From: Bordetella parapertussis
GTDB taxonomy: Bacteria > Pseudomonadota > Gammaproteobacteria > Burkholderiales > SG8-39
NCBI GenBank assembly: GCA_945906975.1
Contig: CAMDRY010000106.1
Coordinates: 1 to 8,971 of the forward strand
Direction of reading: 5' to 3'
DNA: 8,971 bases
The notes beneath the pieces were generated by a model that saw only the letters and a list, made by a program, of their open reading frames with translations, was not told the origin of the DNA and searched no databases. This document shows positions 1 to 5,655 of this stretch, piece by piece (position 1 is the stretch's first letter; each line of letters begins with the position of its first letter). A program made the translations under genes and the position numbers.

Positions 1-294
1 GGCGCGATCGCGGCCGGCGTGCTCGAGCAGGCGCGAATGTTCGTTGTCGTGGCAGTAGAGGCACAACAGCTCCCAGTTGCTGCCGTTGGGCGGGTTGTTG
101 TCGTGGTTGCCGTCTTTGTGGTGCACGGTGAGCATGCGCAGGTCGGCGCTGGCGAACGCGCGCGCGCAACGGCCGCAGACATGCGGATAGAGTTTCATCG
201 CTTGTGCGCGGTAGCCCTGCTCGCGCAGATCGCGCGCATGGCGCGCCTCGGCGACGATGCGGTCGAGCTTATTCGCCTCAGGCCGCGTCGCCAT
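1..294 (-). CDS. yajD: YajD-like HNH nuclease family protein (3' end beyond the window)
   Basis: Translated by hand from ATG 294 down to base 1: 98 codons without a stop, so the C-terminus lies beyond the left edge. E. coli YajD is about 115 aa, so roughly the last 15-20 residues are missing. The zinc/HNH core is intact: CGRC at residues 40-43, the LTVHHKDGN segment with H58-H59, then NGSNWELLCLYCHDNEH carrying N73, C78, C81, H82 and H86. This block is the family signature, and I recognise it as YajD-type. The family is predicted to be a metal-dependent nuclease; to my knowledge its cellular role is not settled. The start is supported by GAGG six bases upstream of ATG. It overlaps the end of the upstream exonuclease gene by 17 bases, so translational coupling is likely. 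Confidence is high for the family and lower for real nuclease activity. Confidence 0.85.
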   Translation of the reverse strand, partial: MATRPEANKLDRIVAEARHARDLREQGYRAQAMKLYPHVCGRCARAFASADLRMLTVHHKDGNHDNNPPNGSNWELLCLYCHDNEHSRLLEHAGRDRA

Positions 295-934
295 GGTCCG
301 CCTCGATTGACGCCGCGTGCGCCGCGGCCGGCAGTGCGCTATCGCGCAGGCGATTGAGGCCGATAAACACGCACAGCGCGGCATAGGCATCGTTCGCGGC
401 GTAGAGCCGCTGCCTGTCATCGAGTTGCGCGGCCGCCCAGTTGGAGGTGGTCACCCGTTTGGATTTGTGGAATTTCCGGCCAAGCACGATGGCCACGCCG
501 GCGCGCACGCCGGTGCTGCCGCGGTAGCCGTTTTTTGAGAACACGCTGTTCAGGTCGAGCAAGGCGCCCATGGTCACGCCAAGTTTGTTCTGAATGTGGC
601 TGCGATCCGACCCGAGGCCAAAGCCGACCTTGAGCAGGTCCTCGGAGGCGAGCAGTTCGGCCAGCAGGCGCCGGCCCTCCTCGCGGTGCAGTTGAAACAG
701 GAAGGCCTTGCTGCGCGTGGCAAACTGCACGACGTGCGGGCCGTTGTTGACCGTGGTCTTGAGGAACACCGGCTTTGATTCGGAATCAAAGCCGACAATT
801 TTTTCGGCGCGGATCTCGCTTGCCGCAGATTCAAACTGTTGCAGCGTGGCCGGCGTGACGATGCGATCGAGTGAAAGACCCTCGAACGGATCGAGCAAGC
901 CGGTTTCCTCCTTGCCTGGCGCGGGTATTCGCAT
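278..934 (-). CDS. 3'-5' exonuclease, DEDDy (RNase D/WRN-like) superfamily
   Basis: A stand-alone DEDDy exonuclease domain of about 218 aa that should remove nucleotides from the 3' end of DNA or RNA with two metal ions. Numbered from an upstream GTG at 949, Exo I is D55-S-E57 (GFDSES), Exo II is D115 (GFGLGSDRSHIQ) and Exo III is Y183-x3-D187 (YAANDAY), so all four acidic residues and the Tyr are present. The segment TTSNWAAAQL before Exo III is typical of the small bacterial members. There is no HRDC domain, so this is not a full-length RNase D. I favour ATG 934 (MRIPAPGKEE) because as I recall them homologues begin close to this motif; GTG 949 would add five residues. Neither start has a good Shine-Dalgarno. 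The gene follows the aldolase after about 50 bases and overlaps the HNH gene by 17 bases. Nucleic-acid target unknown. Confidence 0.85.
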   Translation of the reverse strand: MRIPAPGKEETGLLDPFEGLSLDRIVTPATLQQFESAASEIRAEKIVGFDSESKPVFLKTTVNNGPHVVQFATRSKAFLFQLHREEGRRLLAELLASEDLLKVGFGLGSDRSHIQNKLGVTMGALLDLNSVFSKNGYRGSTGVRAGVAIVLGRKFHKSKRVTTSNWAAAQLDDRQRLYAANDAYAALCVFIGLNRLRDSALPAAAHAASIEADHGDAA

Positions 935-966
935 CAGGGCGCAAAGCACAGGTTGATTTTTTCCAT
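935..966 (-). other. Possible 10-codon ORF coupled to the exonuclease start
   Basis: An ATG at 966 opens MEKINLCFAP and ends in a TGA that shares bases with the exonuclease ATG (TGATG). The exonuclease ATG has no Shine-Dalgarno of its own, so this overlap could allow termination-reinitiation. The frame is also open for some 20 codons upstream of the ATG, across the aldolase stop. No good ribosome site precedes it, and it may be chance. Confidence 0.15.
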
Positions 967-989
967 GTAGTCGCGGCCGCCACCGGCGC

Positions 990-1679
990 TTAGCGTGGCG
1001 CCGTCACCGCGCGTTTGAGCTCTTCCATCGCGCGCTCAAACAGCCACTCGACCGGATAGTACAAAAAGGTCGCGCCAAGGGCGCGGAAGGCCGCAATGTC
1101 GGCGAGCCGCCCGGGCATGCCAAAGGGCCGGCCCGCCGCGCGCATGTGCGCCGCCACTTCGGCGATGGCCTGCTCGACATCGGGGGTGCGCGCGCCGCGC
1201 TTGCCGGTCATCTCGTAGGAAAGGTCGTTGGGGCCGATGAGGATGACGTCCACGCCGGGCACCGCTGCCATTGCGCCGGCCTGCTTGACGGCGGCTTTGG
1301 TCTCGATTTGCACCACCACCAGTTTGTTCGCCGCGGCATCGCCGCAGGCATAGCGCACGAGTTCGACGATGGCCGCCGCCTCCTCGGCCGAATCGACGTG
1401 CGGCACGACGATACCGTCGACCTTGCGGTCAAGGTAGCGCACCAGCACCTCGGGCGCCTTGGACCAGCTGCGCACCACGCAGGGTAGGCCGGCGGCGCGC
1501 GAGGCGCGGATCAGGTCGGTGGCGGCGTCCAGGCCTATGCCGGTACGCTCGCAATCGATGAAGGCGACATCGGCGCCCAGCTTGGCCAGGGGCTCGATGA
1601 TGTCGGCGTTGTGCCCGCCGATGTTGATCGCGATGGCGACTTCGCCACGGCGCATTTTTTCTTTAAGCTTGGAAGTCAT
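990..1679 (-). CDS. HpcH/HpaI aldolase/citrate lyase family protein, short form
   Basis: Predicted class II (metal-dependent) aldolase with a TIM-barrel fold. Family members cleave 4-hydroxy-2-oxoacids to pyruvate plus an aldehyde or oxoacid. From ATG 1679 it is 229 aa. Visible residues: D42 in FIDCER, R70 in VVRSW, metal ligand E126 in QIETKAAV and metal ligand D152 in IGPNDLS; the 26-residue spacing of the two ligands matches E. coli HpaI. Two oddities: position 45, the catalytic His in HpaI, is Arg, and about 23 residues between R70 and E126 are missing (the YPP-x-G-x-RG loop region is replaced by a short ACGDAAANK stretch). A 253-codon frame begins further upstream inside the amidohydrolase, but the family N-terminus fits 1679, preceded by AAAGG three bases away. 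It overlaps the amidohydrolase end by 17 bases, implying coupling. Substrate unknown; a lyase or altered activity is possible. Confidence 0.85.
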   Translation of the reverse strand: MTSKLKEKMRRGEVAIAINIGGHNADIIEPLAKLGADVAFIDCERTGIGLDAATDLIRASRAAGLPCVVRSWSKAPEVLVRYLDRKVDGIVVPHVDSAEEAAAIVELVRYACGDAAANKLVVVQIETKAAVKQAGAMAAVPGVDVILIGPNDLSYEMTGKRGARTPDVEQAIAEVAAHMRAAGRPFGMPGRLADIAAFRALGATFLYYPVEWLFERAMEELKRAVTAPR

Positions 1680-2580
1680 AGACCTTTGCCGGGTTGTCCA
1701 CAAGAATGCGTTTGCGCATTGCCGCGTCGGGGAAGCATTTTGAAAACACATCCAAGAGGTCGCCGTCGTTGGGCATCGCCGATTTGATGAACACGTGCGG
1801 CCAGTCGCTGCCCCACATCAGGCGCTCGGGCACCGCCTCGGCCAGCGCCTGGGCGAAGGGCGTCGTGTCCGGGTAGGGCATGGCGCTTAGCGTGAGACGG
1901 TAAGGTGCGGTGAGTTTCACCCATGCCTTGCCGTCGCGCATCAGGCGCAGCAGCGCGGCAAAGCCGGGCGTCTCCAGGCCTGCGGCCACCGGCACATAGC
2001 CCAGATGCCCGAACACCATGTCCACCGGAAAGTCCGCGAGCTGTTGGTCGAGCTGCGGAAACTCGTTGACGTGCATCAGGAATTCGATGTGCCAGCCCAT
2101 GGGCTTGATGCGTTGTGCCAGCGCGCGCAGCTCATCGAGTGGCAGCTGGCCCTTGTTGGTCTTGAGGTCGACGATGTTGGCGCGCAGGCCGCGCACGCCG
2201 GCCGCGTGCAGGCGCTCCAGTTCGGCCTGCGGTGCGTCGAAGGGCACGACGGCCACGCCGCGCAGGCGCTTGGGATCGAGCGCCAGTGCATCGAGCATGG
2301 CGCGGTTGTCATTGCCATAAATGCTCGGCTGTACCAGCACGCCGCGCTCGATCCCCAGGGCATCGAGCATGTGCCGGTAGTCCTGCGGGCTTGCCTCCGG
2401 CGGCGTGTAGAGCCGCTCGGCGATCAGCGGGTAGCGGCTTTGCGGGCCGCAGACGTGCGCGTGCACATCGCAGGCGTGCGCGGGTAGGGCCTGCGCCGCT
2501 CGTTTGGGCGCGGGGTCGTGCGGCGCGCAGTCGGGCGCTGTGAAGCGGGGCGGCGCGAAGCCGGGTGGTGTCGTGGTCAT
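1663..2580 (-). CDS. Amidohydrolase family protein, LigI/PDC-hydrolase-like (COG3618 type)
   Basis: Predicted cytoplasmic TIM-barrel hydrolase of 305 aa that would hydrolyse a lactone or pyrone ring. The closest named type I recognise is 2-pyrone-4,6-dicarboxylate hydrolase. Seen in the protein: a Pro-rich N-terminal extension of about 36 residues, then HAH (H40, H42) in ACDVHAHVCGP at the end of the first strand, His192 in VFGHLGYVP, and the catalytic Asp259 in WGSDWPH near the C-terminus, followed by the usual helix ending RILVDNPAKVYDF. ATG 2580 is chosen over in-frame starts inside the upstream gene: AGGA lies five bases upstream, and the stop of the Bug gene is only 7 bases away. Tight spacing upstream and a 17-base overlap downstream place it in one operon with the binding protein and the aldolase. 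The family is clear; the exact substrate is not. Confidence 0.85.
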   Translation of the reverse strand: MTTTPPGFAPPRFTAPDCAPHDPAPKRAAQALPAHACDVHAHVCGPQSRYPLIAERLYTPPEASPQDYRHMLDALGIERGVLVQPSIYGNDNRAMLDALALDPKRLRGVAVVPFDAPQAELERLHAAGVRGLRANIVDLKTNKGQLPLDELRALAQRIKPMGWHIEFLMHVNEFPQLDQQLADFPVDMVFGHLGYVPVAAGLETPGFAALLRLMRDGKAWVKLTAPYRLTLSAMPYPDTTPFAQALAEAVPERLMWGSDWPHVFIKSAMPNDGDLLDVFSKCFPDAAMRKRILVDNPAKVYDFQA

Positions 2581-2587
2581 GGCGGTC

Positions 2588-3577
2588 CTAGTCGATTTTT
2601 GCACCGGATTCTTTGACGACCTTGGCCCACTTGCTGACCTCGTCGCGAATGAGTGCGGCATATTCTTCGGGCGTGCTGGTCATCGGCTCGGCGCCCTGCT
2701 CGCTCAGATACTTGCTCATGGCCGGGTCTTTGACGATGCGCACTATGGTGGCATTGATTTTGGCCACCAGCGCAGCGGGCAGCCCCGGCGGACCGACCAG
2801 GCCGAAGAAGCCGCTGGCCTCGTAGCCCGGAACGCCGGCCTCGGCCAGCGTAGGCACGTCGCGCAATGCCGGCACGCGCTTGGTGGTGCTGACGCCAAGC
2901 GCCTTGATCTTGCCCGACTTGATGGCCGGCACGGCGGAGGGGCCGGTCGCGAACGACACGTTGACGTGCCCGGCGATCAGGTCGCTCATCGCCGGCGGCC
3001 CGCCCTTGTAGGGCACGTGCAGCATGTTGGTCCCGGTCATGCTCTTGAACAGCTCGGCGGCGAGGTGGGGCTGGCTGCCGTTGCCGGCCGAGCTGTAGCT
3101 GAGCTGGCCTGGTTTGCTTTTGAGCAGCGCGATGAACTCCTTCAGGTCGGCGGCCTGCACCGACGAATGCACCACCAGCACCTGCGGGGTTTCGGCAACC
3201 AGCGTGATGGGCGTGAAGTCCTTTATCGGGTCGTAGTTGAGTTTAGGATAAAGGCTGGGGTTGATGCTGTGCACGGTCGATGCCATCAGCAGCGTGTAAC
3301 CATCGGCTGGCGACTTCATCGCGTTTTCTGCGCCGATATTCGCGCCGCCGCCGGGGCGGTTGTCGACGATCACCTGCTGCTTCCACTCTTCGGTCAGTTT
3401 TTGCGCAATGGCGCGCGTCAGGATGTCGGTGGTGCCGCCAGCCGGGAAGGGCACGACGATGCGCACGACTTTGTTCGGGTAGTCCTGCGCCTGTGCGCTG
3501 GCGGGCGGGGCCAGAGTAAGGGTGATGGCGCCGACGAGAGTGCCAGCCAGAGTTGCCAGTGTCTTGAGTGGTTTCAT
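2588..3577 (-). CDS. Tripartite tricarboxylate transporter substrate-binding protein (Bug/TctC family)
   Basis: Periplasmic extracytoplasmic solute receptor of 329 aa. An n-region MKPLKT, a hydrophobic core and PPASA-QAQ give a Sec signal peptide with likely cleavage after residue 28 or 30. The mature part opens with YPNKVVRIVVPFPAGGTTDILTR, the family's ligand loop with D51. It continues with NRPGGGANIGAE, SPADGYTLL, PSLYPKLNYDP, HVPYKGGPPA and the C-terminal EVSKWAKVVKESGAKID. Bug proteins bind small carboxylates, amino acids or similar compounds, some of them serving as sensors without a dedicated permease. No TctA or TctB membrane gene lies in the window, so it is an orphan here. ATG 3577 is preceded by a strong GGAGG at 3583-3587, five bases away. 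It sits between the isomerase (74 bases upstream) and the amidohydrolase (7 bases downstream), suggesting it recognises a substrate of that pathway. Confidence 0.93.
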   Translation of the reverse strand: MKPLKTLATLAGTLVGAITLTLAPPASAQAQDYPNKVVRIVVPFPAGGTTDILTRAIAQKLTEEWKQQVIVDNRPGGGANIGAENAMKSPADGYTLLMASTVHSINPSLYPKLNYDPIKDFTPITLVAETPQVLVVHSSVQAADLKEFIALLKSKPGQLSYSSAGNGSQPHLAAELFKSMTGTNMLHVPYKGGPPAMSDLIAGHVNVSFATGPSAVPAIKSGKIKALGVSTTKRVPALRDVPTLAEAGVPGYEASGFFGLVGPPGLPAALVAKINATIVRIVKDPAMSKYLSEQGAEPMTSTPEEYAALIRDEVSKWAKVVKESGAKID

Positions 3578-3651
3578 TTTATCCTCCGTTGGTTTGTTGC
3601 AGGCCGGACCCTGTGCATGGCATGGTTTCACTCGGTTAAATCTTGAAAATT

Positions 3652-4353
3652 CTAGGTGGTGCTGAACAGGCGCCCCGCGCCCGGCACGACGCGTTTGTCA
3701 CCGATGCGCCGCAGCGTGCCCCACATCGCTGCCTGGTTGCTGGTGACGACCGGCCGGCCCGACTCGCGCTCGAGCGACTCGATGATGTCCAGCGTGCGCA
3801 GGTTCGAGCAGCTGATGAAAATCGCCTCGGTCTCCGGGCGCAGCACTTCCATAGCCAGGACTTTTACCGCGTCGGTGGTGACGCTGCCGTGCGCCTGGGT
3901 CGCCAGCCCCTTCATCGCCACGATGTCGAATCCGGCCGCCTCGAGGTAGGTGCGCAGCTTTTCATTGAGCCAGGGCTCGTAGGGGGAGGCAACGCTGATT
4001 TTTTTGGCACCCAGCCTGTTCAGGGCTGCGACGATGGCGGCGGACGAGGTCACGCTGGGGATGCCGCTGTGCCGCTCCAGCTCGGCGGCGAGGGCGAGGT
4101 CTTGTTGCGGCGATTTTAGAAAGCCGCTGCCGGTGCAGCCGTGGCAGATGGCGTTGACCTTGGCATGCGAGAGCAGCTCGGCGGCGGCCGGTGCCTGGGT
4201 GCTGAGCCAGGCGAGGTTTTCCTCCGAATCGGCGTTATGCCGGATGCGCTGCGAGTGCAGCGACACGCCTTGTCCGCCCATGCGCTGGAACTCGTATTCC
4301 ATCACGGTGTTCCATGATGGAACGATGATGCCTATCTTCAGGTCCCAGTCCAC
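3652..4353 (-). CDS. Maleate cis-trans isomerase-like / Asp-Glu racemase superfamily protein
   Basis: A 233-aa member of the cofactor-independent Asp/Glu racemase superfamily, in the branch holding maleate isomerase and arylmalonate decarboxylase. The N-terminus KIGIIVPSWNTVMEYEF is the family's opening strand and substrate loop. The two expected catalytic cysteines are present: C73 in CHGCTGSGF and C182 in ISCSNLRTLDII; a second Cys at residue 70 is extra. Two cysteines favour isomerase or racemase chemistry over the single-Cys arylmalonate decarboxylases. The start is GTG 4353, supported by GGAG at 4360-4363, six bases away, and by the match of the N-terminus to the family. It is the first gene after a candidate promoter and operator, followed 74 bases later by a Bug gene. 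It would isomerise a cis unsaturated diacid or a related acid; maleate itself is not proven. Confidence 0.87.
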   Translation of the reverse strand: MDWDLKIGIIVPSWNTVMEYEFQRMGGQGVSLHSQRIRHNADSEENLAWLSTQAPAAAELLSHAKVNAICHGCTGSGFLKSPQQDLALAAELERHSGIPSVTSSAAIVAALNRLGAKKISVASPYEPWLNEKLRTYLEAAGFDIVAMKGLATQAHGSVTTDAVKVLAMEVLRPETEAIFISCSNLRTLDIIESLERESGRPVVTSNQAAMWGTLRRIGDKRVVPGAGRLFSTT

Positions 4354-4415
4354 ACTTTTCTCCGCGACACTTCCGGTGTAAAGCCTGTGCCAAGCCGGCG
4401 GAAGCGAACGCGTCG

Positions 4416-4444
4416 ATGGTAACCCTGAACGAGGGTCAAATCAA
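4416..4444 (-). promoter_or_regulatory. Candidate sigma70 promoter for the isomerase-led operon
   Basis: On the minus strand TTGATT (4444-4439) and TACCAT (4421-4416) are separated by 17 bases. The -35 box matches four of six consensus bases and so does the -10. Transcription would start near 4409, leaving a leader of about 55 bases before GTG 4353. It lies in the 132-base gap after the upstream Bug gene. Prediction from motif match only. Confidence 0.45.
4420..4438. promoter_or_regulatory. Palindromic operator candidate between -35 and -10
   Basis: The 19-base element TAACCCTGAACGAGGGTCA is an inverted repeat: arms TAACCCT and AGGGTCA around a five-base centre, with one mismatch pair. It fills the spacer of the candidate promoter, the position expected for a repressor that blocks RNA polymerase. 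It has no following T-run, so a terminator is unlikely. No regulator gene is in the window. Confidence 0.45.
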
Positions 4445-4485
4445 TCGCGCGCGTCCCGGTCGGCGTTGCTGCGGCGCCGGTGCGT

Positions 4486-5463
4486 TCAGTCGAGCTTGAT
4501 GTCGGCGTCCTTCACGACCTTGGTCCAGCGCGCGAAATCTTCCTTGATGTAAGCGGAGAATTGTTCCGCCGTGCTTGGCGACGGGTCCAGCGCGATGCCG
4601 GCGAAGCGCTCGCGCGTAGCGGGCATGGTCAGCACCTTGGCGATGGCGGTGTTGAGCTTTTCAACAATATCGGCGGGTGTGCCGGCCGGCGCGAGCACAC
4701 CGGTGATGTTGGTCACCACGTAATCGGACACACCGGATTCCTTCATCGTCGGAACATCCGGCAGCAGCGCATTGCGCGTTTCGGAGGTCACGGCGAGCGC
4801 GCGTATTTTTCCCGACTTGATGGCCGCGACCGAACTGGAGAGCTGGTCGAACAGCAGGTTGACCTGACCGGCGACGAGATCCACACCGGCCGGGCCGCCG
4901 CCCTTGTACGGAACGTGGATGAAGCGCGTGCCGGTTATCGCCTGGAACAGCTCGCCGACGAGATGGTTGGAGCTGCCGGTGCCGCCCGAGGCCATGCTGA
5001 TCTTGCCCGGCGAGGCCTTGGCCAGCGCGATCAACTCCGCCACGGATTTCGCCGGGAGCGAAGGGTGCACCACCAGCACGAACGGCGTGGTCGCCACCAG
5101 ACTGACCGGCGCGAAATCGCGCACCGGGTGATACGAGATCTTCGGATACAGACTGGGCGCCACGCTCACCGTGCTGTTCGATCCCATCATCAGCGTGTAG
5201 CCGTCGGGTGCGGATTTGGCCACGACCTCGGCGCCGATGATGCCGCCCGCGCCGACGCGGTTCTCGACGAGGACGTTGCGCCCCAGCAGTTCGGACATGC
5301 CGGGCGCGATCTGGCGCGCGGTGATGTCGACATTGCCGCCGGCGGCGAAGGGGACGATCAAGCGTATCGGTTTGTTCGGGTAGGGCTGCGCCAGCGCTGT
5401 GGCCGCTAATGCCAGTGCGGCCAAGGCCATTCCCATATTCGTGACGATCATTTTCGTTTTCAT
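4486..5463 (-). CDS. Tripartite tricarboxylate transporter substrate-binding protein (Bug/TctC family), second copy
   Basis: Periplasmic solute receptor of 325 aa. The signal peptide is MKTKMIVTNMG followed by an Ala/Leu-rich core and cleavage at ALA-QP after residue 25. Family blocks follow in order: YPNKPIRLIVPFAAGGNVDITAR with ligand-loop D46, ENRVGAGGIIGAE, SAPDGYTLMMGS, PSLYPKISYHP, FIHVPYKGGGPAG, the LPDVPTMKESG segment and a C-terminus FARWTKVVKDADIKLD. It is clearly diverged from the other Bug gene of this window, so it is a separate paralogue rather than a recent duplicate. ATG 5463 is set by GGAGG at 5468-5472, four bases away, and by the signal peptide; a longer frame starting at 5571 would put a 36-residue non-signal stretch in front. 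It follows the symporter by 192 bases in the same frame. No TctA/TctB partner is visible. Confidence 0.93.
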   Translation of the reverse strand: MKTKMIVTNMGMALAALALAATALAQPYPNKPIRLIVPFAAGGNVDITARQIAPGMSELLGRNVLVENRVGAGGIIGAEVVAKSAPDGYTLMMGSNSTVSVAPSLYPKISYHPVRDFAPVSLVATTPFVLVVHPSLPAKSVAELIALAKASPGKISMASGGTGSSNHLVGELFQAITGTRFIHVPYKGGGPAGVDLVAGQVNLLFDQLSSSVAAIKSGKIRALAVTSETRNALLPDVPTMKESGVSDYVVTNITGVLAPAGTPADIVEKLNTAIAKVLTMPATRERFAGIALDPSPSTAEQFSAYIKEDFARWTKVVKDADIKLD

Positions 5464-5606
5464 GTTTCCTCCGGACACGTTGCTGGTTTGAATGTGCAGG
5501 GGAATCCGGGCCTGCCCGGGCGCCTCTGCCGGTTTTGTATGATCGCCTGCAAACCCGCGCCAGTCGGGCATTTCCAGCTTGTTGTCATGGTGGGTGATGC
5601 CCGCCG

Positions 5607-5654
5607 GTCCATGTGTCCATGTGTCCTGGTGTCTTGGTGTCTTGGTGTCCTGGC
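5607..5654. repeat. 8-bp tandem repeat array, six imperfect units
   Basis: Plus-strand units are GTCCATGT twice, GTCCTGGT, GTCTTGGT twice and GTCCTGGC, each 8 bases, followed by GTC. The array abuts the symporter stop codon, and read on the minus strand it is an ACACCAAG-type repeat. The unit is not a multiple of three, and there are no spacers, so it is a small microsatellite-like array, not coding and not CRISPR. Confidence 0.85.
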
Positions 5655-5655
5655 G

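Noticed and set aside
2504..3646. 380-codon open frame on the plus strand
   Set aside because: Lies opposite the Bug gene at 2588-3577, its translation is rich in Arg, Gly and His without any known motif, and the minus-strand frame has a signal peptide, ribosome site and full family blocks.
3578..3651. Promoter in the gap between the isomerase and the Bug gene
   Set aside because: AT-rich stretch is present but no pair of -35/-10 boxes with proper spacing; the strong ribosome site explains the gap.
4420..4438. Inverted repeat considered as a terminator of the upstream Bug gene
   Set aside because: Stem of only five to seven pairs with no T-run on the minus strand, and it coincides with promoter boxes.
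4480..5409. 309-codon plus-strand frame, opposite the second Bug gene
   Set aside because: Antisense shadow caused by high GC at third positions; no domain recognised.
5607..5654. Repeat array considered as CRISPR
   Set aside because: Units are 8 bases in direct tandem with no spacers and no cas genes nearby.
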